A stretch of 64,000 bases of DNA, taken from Schistosoma mansoni. Lineage: Eukaryota > Platyhelminthes > Trematoda > Strigeidida > Schistosomatidae. A model generated the notes under the pieces. That model made no database searches and was not told where the DNA came from. It was given only the letters and a program-made list of their open reading frames with translations. Position 1 is the stretch's first letter, and every line of letters starts with the position of its first letter. A program made the translations under genes and the position numbers. Shown one piece after another: positions 48,312 through 61,676 of this stretch. The stretch lies in contig NC_031502.1 of NCBI RefSeq assembly GCF_000237925.1, forward strand, positions 27,347,951 through 27,411,950. Reading direction: 5' to 3'.

Positions 48312-49857
48312 AGATGTGTACAGCGGTTGATCACTACTGTGGTGCAATTATCACCGTTAGCTTTTATTGTGTTTACAGTTCATCGAGGTCCAGTTTTCTA
48401 TTTACGTTAATCTCAAGATCTCTTAGACTTGAACGAAATATAGATAATTTCCTAAATATGGTAGACTATTACCTGTCATCAATTTATACTAGTGAGTTTT
48501 CTAAGCATTTTAACTCAGAAAAGTCATAAGAAGGTAGATAAACTCCACCTAAAACTACTTAAAGACCTATGATACAGTTCACAAAACGGGTATAATCAAT
48601 GCATTTCACATGAACTTGCGAAAATCGTGCTACTAATAAACTATATATGGATATGAAACTCTAGACTCAACATAGAGGGTATTGATGACTTTATTTTCGA
48701 GATGATTCTTAGCAATTAAGTATAGCTTCATTTGAAAGCAAAGAAGTAAACAATAAACTATGTATTCTGCTGGTTTGAGATGACCACAAATGTCCTCTGA
48801 TGCTTCTCAAATTATTTTTGCCCAGTGAATCAAACCCTAGCACGAACTAACTCGTCCAAGAAATGACGGTTTAACAATGTCATGACCGTAATTTACCAAA
48901 AGGTAAGTGGTGCCAATTAATTGGATGACCTATCTCCCACAGCGTATAATTTTTGCGTGATGAAGCAAAGCACTCCGTTGATAAACCAAATAATGCGTTT
49001 TGTAGTCAGGAATTATTTCAAATGGTATCCTGTAAGGAGAGTTATGAATCAGTATGTAAACTGGTGACACTGTTTTGTTAACGAGATTATATATTTCATT
49101 GGATGAAATTCAAAAGTAGCAAAAAGGTGCCTACCTTAAACGTCTGATATTGAAGTTATCAGTTTACTGACAAAGGCTATTTTCTATCTGGTACTAGGGG
49201 TACTTTTCGCATACATAGATGAAAATAACAAGCGAAATCTTTCAGTTTACTGCTATTTATTAATATAAAACTTTGTGGTTTTTCGATGTGAAAACTGTTG
49301 TGAACGGGGATATTGTTGAGCGGAGTGATTTTACTCCGCTGTTTGTTGGCATATATGCTAATGTTTTCAAGAATCACTATTGGTTAAGTGCTTGTATTCA
49401 GTGATATTAGAGGAATATTTCCCATAAAATTGTGATACGTGTTCTAAGACCTACGAAACAATGACCATATGGTGTAAGTTGCAGTATGTAGAGAGTATGG
49501 AAAGGTCATTCATGAACAATTTCATCTTACCATTTACGAAGTGTGGTTCAAACAGCTATTCAATTTCTTATGAATTTATATAGTTGCAGGTATTGACAAT
49601 CCTATGGTGTATTTAAATCTAAATGATAAAGTCAGCAATAGCACTTCGTTAAAAGCGGATAGTGTTTTATCAGAGGTTCTTAATTCCTTATGTTTATTGA
49701 AAAGGACCCTACCAATCCAGAGAATATTTTTATTTCCACTTCCTCTAAACAATAAGAGAAACACTGCCAGAAGTTTTGAAACACAGTTTTTGTGTGAGAT
49801 ACAACTAAAATGTTCTACCGATTGGTGCTACTTATTTACCTGTCAGCTGGTTCAATA
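48312..49857 (+). CDS. 3' part of an unrecognised gene, last two exons
   Basis: Exon 48312-48491 follows TTGTTTTTAG and ends A/GTGAGT. Exon 49590-49857 follows ATAGTTGCAG and ends in TAA. One base plus two bases rebuild a Ser codon, so the frame is continuous over 148 codons. The first exon contains a hydrophobic Ser/Phe stretch (YCGAIITVSFYCVYSS) and a basic LISRSLRLERN. The second includes LKADSVLSEVLNSLCLLKR and ends CSTDWCYLFTCQLVQ. The first exon begins with two bases of a split codon, so earlier exons exist. The stop codon lies inside AATAAA (49854-49859). The family is unknown; strand and terminal position are reasonably sure. Confidence 0.6.
49319..49340. repeat. Perfect short hairpin
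   Basis: AGCGGAGT and ACTCCGCT form a perfect 8-base stem around GATTTT, in the last intron of the plus-strand gene. It stands out by its GC content in AT-rich DNA; no function is claimed. Confidence 0.7.
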
Positions 49858-50254
49858 AAAAATACGCCATACTCTTACTGAGTGAAATAACTCTGTATGC
49901 AAGCATATTATTCGTTTACGATGCTAAAACACAATTTACCACTTGCTACAATCCGTTTCTTTCTTGTTTATTAATTTTTCTACGGACTATTTGGTCATGT
50001 GAATTTGATAATTGATTTTCACTAAACACTGCAATGCATTTTCGTGTGCAGACATGAATACAAATATATTAATATTTACAATTATGTGAAATTGTGCTAG
50101 CTTGTTTATATATGCGAAAGTAAATGACATGAGTAAGATATCATGTTATTAGAAATTGTTATATCCGAACGAAAAGTAAATGAATGTAACTGTTAGGAAT
50201 CATTTATGGACTATTAATACATATATTTTTGTTAGATAATTAATAAATAACTAG

Positions 50255-50258
<4 letters not shown>

Positions 50259-50287
<29 letters not shown>
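50259..50287. repeat. (AT)n microsatellite
   Basis: About 29 bases of perfect AT dinucleotide repeat. Confidence 0.95.
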
Positions 50288-50290
<3 letters not shown>

Positions 50291-50384
50291 CTTTCATTTG
50301 ACCAGTTATCTACTGTTATACGATTTACCATACTTATTCCATTCTCAATCTATTAGATACAGTCACCTACACTCACACTCACTT

Positions 50385-50750
50385 TGATTTAACCGCGTAC
50401 AATTATTATTTTCCATTTTATGGTATGATGTGGTCTGATTCCCTTGTAAATAAACGTGTGTCTGAAATATACTATCCCTTTGGCGGAGGCTGGCATTTGT
50501 GTTCTGAAGTGAGAAGTTACGATACGAAGGACCAAGAGTTGACTCACGGCTGCTCGCGCTGGTTGACGCATTCCTAGTTTAGTAAAGGACAAGTCCATAA
50601 AAGTCAGTATTCTGATCGACGATTTTGTCACGTGATATTCGACGGGCCGTCGGACACAACAGAAGGGGAAAGTGTTAGATGTTGAGAAGGATCAGGAAAA
50701 AGCTGGAGCTGCAACATGTCGATCGATCCGACATATTCAACGGGTATATG
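50385..50750. repeat. GC-richer island, probable unidentified repeat
   Basis: Sharply higher GC than its flanks, with AATAAACGTGTGTCTGAAAT near 50450 and CGACGGGCCGTCGGAC near 50640. It has the look of a solo LTR or retroelement end, but I could define neither its boundaries nor its family. The minus-strand open frame of 80 codons inside it has no other support. Confidence 0.3.
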
Positions 50751-52890
50751 CAAATCGCTTTTTAAGACATTCAATTTTGTCATGCTAGTTTCTTATTAAT
50801 TTGCCCCTTTTTTAAATGTTATTATTGATTGAAAGTCGCATACTAAATTCATACGTTTAACTAGAAATAACAATAGTAAAAAGACTTTATGGAAAACACG
50901 TTAAAATTTACTTCACATGTTGTGAAGAGATATTGGAAGCCACACTCTATTTTGAGACTCAAACTGATAAATTGGTGGGTTCTGGTTCTAATTCTCAAAC
51001 AGATGATTAATGATAAGTTCAATTTTCGCTGAGCTTCGAAATTTATCTATTGATTGAAATCCAAAAGCTTCTTCAAGATAGGTAAATGAAGTGAATTTCC
51101 AAAAAGCAAAATTGTTTATTATAATTACTATACCTTCGAGATTATTTTGATATAATTTTGCTAAAGTTTGGTTTATGTGTTTTCTCTGGGATATTTTAAA
51201 CTGACATGGATGAAGTCTGTGTAGGACTTCAAGGTATAAAAGCTTATTAAAATGATCATATCGTATTTGGTCAAGATATTCACAATGACTAAATAATAAC
51301 ACTGCTGAAACGGTTCCAGAAGCAGAAAGTTATTTGTTTTCTAAAATGTATACATCCAGCTAGATGACTATCAAGTTTAGGAGTTCAAGCGACTAAATGT
51401 AGTTGCGGATGAGATTCTAATTGCTTTAAAGAGGTATCTAAAATTCTTAACATTCTAATTTAATCCCCACTTTAATGATGACTGTAATTTCCACTGTAAG
51501 TTTAGCCAACATAATAAGAATGTGCATCAAGAATACACAATGTTTTCGTAGTTTAAATTGGTTGTGCCTGAAAGAGATACTGCTAGGAAAGTCGATGTAT
51601 ACTTGAAAAACTTCAGAAATGTTAAAACGTTATGTGAGGAAATAGATTCTATTGAAAAGGGCATGATGAATTTGTGAAGTAAGTCTGCACAATTGAGGAA
51701 TTCACCAAATATTAGAAACTCAGTTGATAATCAGTGGACCGAGTATGTTTTACTAGTTATCTATGAGTTTAATAAAATAACATATTATGCTGATGTGTTG
51801 TATTGATTGACACTCAGGTGTTGTGGATTACTGGTTGTCTAGACACGATTCTTCCAATATACCAATAGAATTACTGTTGAAATTTCAGTTCCAATAATAA
51901 TCTGTATCCATTATCAGAAATAGTACTAAGTGCCTGGTTTTGTGGTGATATATTCTGATACATCAATTTACATTGATTGTTCCACCATTTTCCTTTAAAC
52001 AAAACTTAATTCTATCAACTTTAAATAACACGAAATCGTATATTAAAACTGAAAATAGAGTTTTATAAGCCTACTAACTTGGAAAAAGAGAAATACTACA
52101 TTAAGTCATTAGACACGAAGAATTTCTTTTTTTTCGTTCTGTATTGACATCGTATAGAGAATTATCAAATAAACAAAAAATTGTCCTAGCGGCTGTAATC
52201 CCATGGTTATTTGACTATTGTCTTGGTTAATGTAATTTAAGGGTCAGGAAAACCATTTATCGTTTGAAATAATACTAATAAACAGTGTGCAAGATATCTT
52301 TACTATATATCTATTAAGTTTCTATTCGTATTTAGCTTCTGCGTGTGTATTTACTACCGGCATTCCGGTTATGAAAATGTGTGTATAAGGTCATGTATAA
52401 GAATTTTAAATGTATTGGTAAATTATATGAATAATTAAAAATCAAAATAATTTAATTATAATGATAATAATAAAGGTTTCAAACCACAACATATTTAAGG
52501 GGGTGGTTAAATGTGGTCACATCTAATGTAAATTATAGAAGCGTTCGTTTCATATCATTGTTATTTAGAATCTATATTTTCATTAAATTGATTTACATAT
52601 AATTATCACAGAATATTTCAATTGCATTACATTTATTTGGAAAACAATGTAAGAATATTTTGTCTTGGATTTCTTTATAATTTTTACAAAAACAATTATA
52701 CTATAAATTTCTCTTCTTGAAGTCACAGTGAAATGTCAAAATAAAATGTATAAGAACTCTTAATACTTGGGTTTATACTACTATAATTGGTGTATGCAGC
52801 ATATTAACATAAAATTTCCGAATTCAATCTAATGAATGGGTCTTTTCATGTAATAGGTACGGGGTTTAAGTCTCAGTATTAACATAAACA
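50751..52890. other. Gene-poor AT-rich region
   Basis: No supportable gene, RNA or repeat was seen. A minus-strand frame at 50988-51302 is long for this base composition but has no AUG context or splice support that I can defend. Confidence 0.35.
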
Positions 52891-52898
52891 CCATGATA

Positions 52899-53272
52899 AA
52901 GGTAAATCTAGCCGACGCATCCCACACGCGACGAAGTAGGTATCTTGAATTCCACTACTAGCTACAAGCCAACTTTTTTTAAATTTGTGACTAAATGGAA
53001 ATATCCGGGTAACCCGCTTAGGACGTACATATATCAGTATCGACCAGTGAGTTGCATTCCTTAATACCAACAACCAGAAAATGTCAACCACTAAAACTAA
53101 ATCAGTATCTATTAAACAATCTAGTGCCTGTATAGACTCAGCAGATTCTTGGATAAGACGTTGGTGTTTGAAGCGATAGGTATATGGTCCGAAACTTAAC
53201 GCTGAGATCCAGGTAAATCCACCAAACGGAATAAAATGAACGCCCTAGATCCCCCTATTAGCTATAGTCCAA
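52899..53272. repeat. Two diverged copies of a short repeat
   Basis: GGTAAATCTAGCC...CACTACTAGCTACAAGCCAAC (52899-52971) and GGTAAATCCACC...CTATTAGCTATAGTCCAAC (53211-53272) are related direct copies about 310 bases apart. They resemble a schistosome dispersed repeat; type unknown. Confidence 0.45.
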
Positions 53273-55050
53273 CCCACTGAATGCTCTTGGTGATTTTTCT
53301 TATGCAAACTACGCGCAAACAAAAAAGCATATTCTGTTTAAAATTTTATAAATGAGATTTGGTTTCATTTTATGTACAGTTTGCATTACTGATTATTTTC
53401 ATGAAATATATGCTTCTACACAAAGTAGTAATCTAGAAGAGTTATTAGTTTCGAGACGTTATTTATAAACTTGGTAAGTGTTTCTTTAGAAAATTTCACT
53501 AGTTGATGTTTATTTAGACTATGGAACAATCCATAAAGTAACTAATGAGACATGTAATACATTTGAACTGATTAGTGCTTAGTTATCAGTCGGCAACGAT
53601 GATACTTAGCTACATTCCAAATTGTCCTTTCGTATAAAGTGGATGAATATATAATTCGGTTTGTTTTCAAATAATCACTAAAATTTTCATTTTATCCGTT
53701 TAAGTTGGCTATAACTTACCAATTAACATATTTGATCTGGTTTTAAAACTGTGTTAACCATACAATATAACTTGATGCCAAACTGTACGAATTAATAGAA
53801 ATAAGACGATACCCTGATTAGATGTCACTACTCCTAGTTCATATTCCATTTTCTAGCGTAATAAAAAGCTTCGTGTCCGGAGACGCTGACTGTATGACGA
53901 TCGATTAGTCTATTTGATATCTTATTATACGAACAGCTTCGATAAATCAGAGGAAGTAATGACTTATCAGGTTTGGGAAGCTGTATGTTAAACGAACAGA
54001 AATAAGATGATTCTCCCAACGATTTCAGATTTAGCTTACTGATGAATTAAGACTTTTAAGACTACCTTATTTCTGTCTGGTTCTGTTACCAGTTGACAAT
54101 TTACGTTTAGAATATTAAAGATTCCAATTGTGAAAATTAGAACAAAACATGTAAGCGAACAATTGTTTTCAATTACATCGTCATCAGGCTTTACGTTTAA
54201 ACGTGAAAACAGTTTAGAGAAAAGTTAGACCGTTAGTGTTACCAAAAAATGCTTGTGCCACCCTGGCCATCACACGACCTGCTGTTTAGGAGTTCCAACC
54301 GATCTGCATATTGTAGAGCTTTGCGGATTAAATATGGGGCAGAAATTATTTAGCGATTGGAGTATGTCTCGCTTATCTACTTTGTCTCCATGAGTTCAAA
54401 TAACGCCTACGGACAAACCACTTATTTAACGCGTAAGCAGGAACTGACTGTTAATTCTGCTTCATATAGCCCTGCACATCATAGCTTACTCCGGTAAAAC
54501 TCAATACACCCCTTTGCTGACCTAGTAGACAATTGTTTACAGTGCATTAGTAAGAGGATTTGGAGTAGTAAAACAAGAATAAACCTGAAGTTAAGGAGAG
54601 AAACGTTTTGTTTAGTTGGAAATTACAAGAGGATAATTTTGCTTATCCGAGAAAGTAATTAGGAGAAATGTGACAACGATCGAAATACTCTGGACAAAAA
54701 TACAAACTGATTTAGGTCATACAATTCAAAAAGTTAGTTATCTCGTAGTGATTATGGATGTGCTAGTTTTTTTAATGATTTATTCAAAGTTGCAAGGATT
54801 ACAAATAGCTGCCAAAATGAAATATCATTTTACTAGTCTGTAGATATTTACCAAGCTCTCTGTACATCATGAACAATTTAAGATTTCATAACGTTATTAT
54901 GAGTTATATTTTGAGTCTCTGTATATTTCCGAAACAGCAGCAGGAAATTAAGTCTTGTTACTGGTATTCATATATAATTATATATACATACTTTCTATTA
55001 TTTCAGGTTTCTAAATACAGTAAAATCTAATCACAGTTTTTTCCAAAAGG
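53273..55050. other. Upstream region of the 55 kb gene
   Basis: Mostly AT-rich, with a slightly GC-richer patch at 54240-54540 that may be an old repeat. An acceptor-like CTATTATTTCAG ends near 55015. Because an in-frame stop follows it, it probably closes an intron in the 5' UTR of the gene starting at 55051. Confidence 0.4.
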
Positions 55051-58000
55051 ATGGTTCCTAGTGCAACTACCTGTTCATTTCAATCGGAAAGTTGTAACTC
55101 AAACGATTCAGAGCTATGTTTTGGAGAAACCAGTAGCGTTTCGAATCAAGATTTGAATCATCAGCGTGTAGATACAGAATCAATGAAACTGTACACTGGT
55201 TCAGAGTTAACTGGAAGTATGAACTCAAGTATTGAGAATAGAGACGATTTGTCTCAATTAAAAATGGAATCATGTGATATTGATGGTGATGACTATACGT
55301 GCAGTAAACACTTTGGCTCCAGTATTTGCATGTTATCTGAATTAGGTAATTCTTATACCACTAGTTCATACTGGCACCCTTCAGAACAACTTTCACAAGA
55401 AAGCTCGCTCAGATTTATCGGAAAAAGTAGTACAGATTGTTCTGAATCAGATAAACAGGATTTGAGATCAGAAAAACAAAAGGAAAAACTTATTTCAAAG
55501 AGTTCTGGGAAAAAATATCAACATATGGATCGAAGAAGCAGCAGGCGAATAGGTCACAACAAGGAGAAAAACTTTTCATTTACGTTAGCTGATGACCTTA
55601 ACATCAATCCATTTTCTGAATCAATTAAGTCGGTTTCACAAATAGCATCACACCTAACCGATGATCCAATTCAACGTTTTCATGCTCGTTACTATGATAA
55701 ACTAAGTCAGTATATGATGTTTGTCCGAAATATCTTTCCATTCCGATTTGCATTACTGTAGAAAAGTCCCAAGGATCAACGGTATCAGCCTATATATTTG
55801 AAAAAAATAGCGACACGCATATAAGGAATGCTCTGAATTTTTTAAGAGCCGAATCATTGAAATTCAATCTTAACAAAGAGAGCAGTAAACCTTTACAAAA
55901 AATATCTTCAAGTTTAATCCTTCATTTCGCTTGCCAGAAGCATTGTTCTCAATGTTTATACCCTGGATCACTCCAAAACAAGTGCTTTAGTGTGAAAACA
56001 AAATATTATGTCTTTTGGATGCAAGTATGTCAGTTGTGATTTGATAGCTTATTCTGATAACAACTATTATGTAATTAAGAATTCCTATGGTAATATGATT
56101 CCATATACTAGCCTATCCAAAAATTTTAACGTTGGGGAATTATTAGGTGAACAAATATTTCTGGGTTTTGTCCAAGTGTGGGTAGTCCAAGACTGACCTT
56201 ATACTTCAAGGATACACCCTTTATAAGACGCACCTGATTAAATTATTCACAATTATTATTTAATTTGTTTTGCCTGTGTTTCCTAGAAGTATTTTATATC
56301 CTCCACATCATCTTTCACTTGGCCTTATTATCATATCCCCTTTTGTGTTCATTTATGATTCTAAAGGTATCTTCGTTGTAGTGTTATTAACTCCATTGCT
56401 TTATGTTCGATGGTTAGAGGAAATAGGTACCAAGCGCTGGACTTATGTTTTATGTTCGTTACCATCAATTGATAAGGTACCTCTGGAATCTCGAAGGGAT
56501 TGATACTCCTGTTGGGTACACACCCCGATAACTACTAACAGTAACCGACCTAATCGTCATTATACACATTTAAAATGGCTTCATCTTATGCCTTATTCAG
56601 TACCGGGGTTTTCTCTTCACATTAAGTTCTACTACCTCGCTGAATTATTATTACTAGTACTGCTATTATCCTGATTAACGACAATACACAAAGCATCATC
56701 AGAGAACAAAAATAGATTATGGTATGCTGAAATATATATACACGAAAAGCCTAGTATATCGTGTATAGGATAAACTCAACCCAAGCCGAGCAAAATAAAA
56801 TTTCAATGCCTGGTTTTTTTCATAGTTGTTGATACTGGAAGTACAGTTCCACCACACGAAACCTGTTCACATAACCCATTCGTCAATGTGCTTGTTACGT
56901 AATCTGTGGAATGAATTAACAAATGAAAGCTTACACAATTTGTCCTGTAGTGGAAGTGATCCGAACCCGCTAAAAGCATATGGGGTCAGTCCGTGCAGTA
57001 GGAATAATAAAGCAACATCTGGACCAGAACCTATTTATGGTTCTCCATTAAGGCAGCCAGAAATTTTGATAGGCAAACAATTATATACAGAATCTAAAGT
57101 AAGTGCATGGAATTCGCTGAAAACAAAGTCGAAGAAAAAGAGAAAACGTCAATCGAGTTTCTTCTTTATAGCCACCCACTCCTATCCAACATTTGAACAA
57201 CTCGGTAAACTTTTGAAAGAGCTGAAGGAAATCGGTTATTTTGAACTATTTCAAATGAAGGAAACAAAAGTGCCGGTAAGTGATTTATTCGAAATAAACT
57301 ATGAAATATTATAAAATTTATGGTATTTTTTGACAAACCTTGTATTTGAAGAATATCAATAATCTCGGTTATTTTGTCTATAAACGTTGAACAAGAGATT
57401 TTACTTCAAGTGAATAATTTGATTATTATAAAATAAGATTAATCTTGCAGTTCTGATTCTTATTATCTAGTAATCAAGAACATACATATATAAATTTAGA
57501 GGTAATTGAATCAAAATACACACGGAATAATAGTAGAGAGAAGCACAGTACTGCCAAGTGGACTTATTTAAACCAAGAATTTCATCATGCCACTTATTAA
57601 TAAAAGATTAAACCTCATGCAAAACGGAGGTGCTGAATCGACCTTAATCACTCAAATTAAAATAAACAAACAGTTATATAACTTATTGAGGTAGCAAAAT
57701 AATCGATAAACTCTTTTTCATAATACTATTAAATGAATAACAGTCGTGGGATAATTGTTCATAAAACTCAACTAAGTTAATAAGCCATAATGTGTATAAA
57801 AGTCCCCATATAGACTAAATTTCACGATACATTTCGTTGGAGAAAAATCATACAAAATACATCGTAATTTTGATAAGCCTATCCTGGAAAAATTATTGTG
57901 ATCTAGATATTATAGGGTGAAGATAAATGTATGTATGAATCACTGATGGTTAGTTAGACAGTAGCCTATTTACTATCTGTATTGTCTATGATCAGACTTA

Positions 58001-60965
58001 TCGATACGTTGATCTACTAATATCATGCTAACAATATGTACATAAGTTTTCATTTATGCCAGAAACAAAATACATATTTGCTTGAGTTAATTATGAAGAT
58101 TTTTATGCTTGAAAAATAGCTTTCATCACTATCTGAGATCGTTTATGGAACCACCGAATACTAAGGAGTGTTGAGTAACAGTTTAGAACTCTTACGAGGT
58201 CAGAACTTTTCAATTTGCACAGGATCTGACAAAATGATTCTTAAGCTAAGTTTATTTAATGGTGAAAACTAGCTTCAATTATTTTTTCCTTGTCATTTGG
58301 GAATTTACTCCATGTGTACATGTAGACAGAAACTGATCATAATCAAACTCGTATATATATCAATGTATTGCAGAATTATTATATAACACTATCTATATAC
58401 GTTACCTTTCGTGTACATTATTAGCCCCAAAATCTCAATCATACATAACTAGAAACCATTCACATGCATTCTCTTAGTGAATTAAATTCACTGACAAATA
58501 AAGCAGGTTATATTAAATTGCACCAAGAGATTTATTTTTGACTTGAATTCTACTTCACATAAAACAAGGGGTATACAGCACTCAGGAACTAGTATTTTGA
58601 AATAGCCAATCTTTAAATTGGGAAACATTTACAAGCATTCTATGTCAATAGTAATTATCTTGTCCATATAACATACGCTTTCATAAATTCTCGGGGTTAA
58701 ATTATCATATTACTTGTTTTAACAGAAAGCATATCTCGGAGTAGAGTGGGATTGTTTTGTTTGTGGAAGTGTTAATGAAGCTTGGAAGGATCATTCTGCA
58801 GGAACTGTAGGTATGACAGGAATCAATGGAAGAAAGCAACATGAAATCTCCGTACAGGGAAACGTGTTTAACTTAGATTACGAGCTTAACCATTTAAATC
58901 CGCGACTAACTGGGACAGTAAAGATAAAACATATCAAAACTATTCCACGTGCATTAGCTTGGATAACAAGTTGGCAGGTACGAGAATTTAAGCTAGAAGA
59001 TGGATTCATTGCGTGGAACTATTTTGAAACTAAACATAACGTCAGCTGGCCAAAGTTACCTACTTTCAAAGCTGGTTGCGAAAAGTCAAATCAGCAATCA
59101 TCCCACAGAGATATTTCATCATTAAAAACCAGGGTAAGTTCTACATCGTAACATGACGAGTGATCAATAACTAAGCAAGTATGTTAGAATGGTACCGTAC
59201 TATCTCGTACAGAATACTTCTCTCTCTGGAGATTGTCTTTATTGAAAATAACCATGAATCTACCATAATTAATTCATCACGCAAATTATTCCTAAGGAAT
59301 GAAATAGCTTTTCAACCTACTAAGATACCATCCATAAAAACAGATATGACATAACTCGGACAAGTTTTTATGAAACTCACTGTCACTATGGATCTATATA
59401 TTTGGATGAAATAGCGATCAATCGATATCTGATTTATAATGGTACTCTATTGTCAATGGATGATGACTACTCTCAACAAATGTGAGTGGATTAGTCTAGA
59501 AACTTTGGAATACGATTACCAACTGATTTTTGTGCATAAAGACGCCTAGGATTGATGTCTTTAGAGATAACATATACTTCAAAAGACGTTTTAACATCTT
59601 AATACTTTTCGAAAAAATTCACTTGTAGACCTAGAATAAATAGTTGATGTAGTTCTGTTTGGCAAAGATGATGACAAAATGAAATCTTTTAAACGTCCTA
59701 AACAACAAAAATGTCCCTTTGCCTTTTAATACAAAACTTTTCTTCAGGACTGGTGTGCATCAATGGTTACTCTGGTAGGAGAGAGTGAAGCAGTTGAGCG
59801 AATTAGACAAAATGTTTTTTAATTCTTGTCAGTACTGGTGTATCGACAGATGATGAAATATAGACATGGATTCAAAGGGTTTATTAGTTTTCGTGAACTC
59901 GGGTTACCTGTGATGTAGATCACATGTCTACTTTTTAAGCCCGAGCATCCTGTGTAACCGATTGAGGAATAATGAAGTTAGATTTAGGGTACTAGGTGAA
60001 TATATATATGAATCTTCACCGACTGATGTAGCTGGAGAACATTTTATATGTCTAACTTATTTATTGTGACTTGATGGTGGGTGGAAGTTGGAAGATCGAT
60101 ATCATTCTACTTATTTTTTCTAGAAATTATCAGATAATTTAGCTCATTTATTCTTTTTCTAAGCGGCCTTTTTTTATAAAAATAATAATAAATCTCATTC
60201 TAAGGAGATTAAAATTTATAGTCAATTACCAAAGTACTGGTTTATAAGCCAGCTAGAAACTTTATTAAAATTTGGCGCAACCTATTAACAAATAAAGTGG
60301 ACTTTGAGCTGGTATTTTGGTTTAAAGAAGGGCTTACTTTCTATCCAATATACAGTAAATGAAGTATTGGCTACTACATGAACTCCAAACACTAAAACGT
60401 GAAGAAATATCCATATTATTATTATTATCCATATTATAGTTTTGTGTCCGTATACGTAGGGCAGTGGAAACCTTAGTCCCTCTTCGAAATTTAGCTTGAA
60501 ACTAAGAGTTACATATTGATAACATTTAACACAAAATACTTTGACCTCTAAACAATAGAACGGCAACGATCATTTAATCTCATTCCATTACCTAACTATT
60601 CTATAATCACCAAATATTTAAAATGAACACTGACAACACAACATACCCAAGTATATCATTTCATTCACTTTTTCTAATTATTTTTCTATGAAATCCAGAA
60701 GGAAAAGAACTGGTTCTACCTTTCAGTGGATGAAATTCTACACGTAAAAGGTAATTATCAAAAAGGCACTCCACATCTTGATCATCTCGAGATCGAAACA
60801 TGTGATCACGGTACTTGGTTAGTAAAGCCACACTTAAATGGGTATTGTAGTGATTTACGTAAATCCAGTACAGTGAATTCAACTAGAGATCGTTTAATTA
60901 GTGAATACTTAGACTTATGGCTACGCGGATTGCAAATCGCTATGGTGCGATCTAGCCAAAAATGA
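55051..60965 (+). CDS. Five-exon gene, 680-residue protein of unknown function
   Basis: The exons are 55051-55705, 55762-56024, 56826-57275, 58726-59133 and 60699-60965, with GT..AG introns and phases 1, 0, 0, 0. The 56-base first intron removes an apparent stop. The start ATG is the first after an in-frame TAA at 55021. Residues 1-200 are Ser-rich and probably disordered (SESCNSNDSEL, SSVSNQDLNH). About 200-306 has a helical part and a Cys cluster (HFACQKHCSQCLYPG). The rest includes VQFHHTKPVHIT, a basic NLS-like KTKSKKKRKRQ, FEQLGKLLKELKEIGYFELF, then WDCFVCGSVNEAW and LDYELNHLNPRLTGTVKIKHI, which look like an ordered beta-rich domain. The C-terminus is in the last exon (LISEYLDLWLRGLQIAMVR). 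No signal peptide or membrane segment is evident. The donor of exon 4 could instead be at 58978. A possible polyadenylation signal AATAAA is at 61177-61182. I do not recognise the family. Confidence 0.72.
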
Positions 60966-61676
60966 ATTATGATAAATAATAATGTAATGAAAGACGAGTC
61001 AATTATCAATTTTAACAGAGTGAGATGTGATTGATTAGTTGACAGTGATACAAAGTGATTTTAGTTCTACTTCGAACATAGCATTTTTATCTATTTATTC
61101 AACATGTTGTTGGGATGAAAAAATGTAATGTGATGAATACATTTTCTTGGAAATCATCTTTAAATACGACTCAATCAATAAACTATTGACAAACGCAATG
61201 TATATTCATCAAATGAGTAAGTAAATCGATTCCTTTAAAGGAAATTTACCAACGAAATAAAACTAATTTAAAACCACAGAACATCGCGTCTTTATCTTAT
61301 TTTTTCTGGACCACTCTAAATTGAGCACGGAAACCGGCGGTAGTTGCGGAAACAAGCTATACGCAAACGACACATTGTGACCACGAGAACATTTGCAAAC
61401 TAGGTTATGTCATATTTCGATGTCACAGTATTGATTGCAGCACTTCGTTGAATGATTGAAAGATGACTGTTTAAACCAAATCATGACTCAAAATATCGAC
61501 CTAACCACACCACTGGTTTTAGGATAAAATATTCCGAGCTCGAATATCTTACATCGATTACTATCGAATATTTGTCGGTACCACTGCAAAGGATACATTA
61601 ATTCAGTAAATGGAGAACTTAAAAAACATTGTAATTATAAAGAACATATTATGTACATAAGTCATAAGATGACAAA

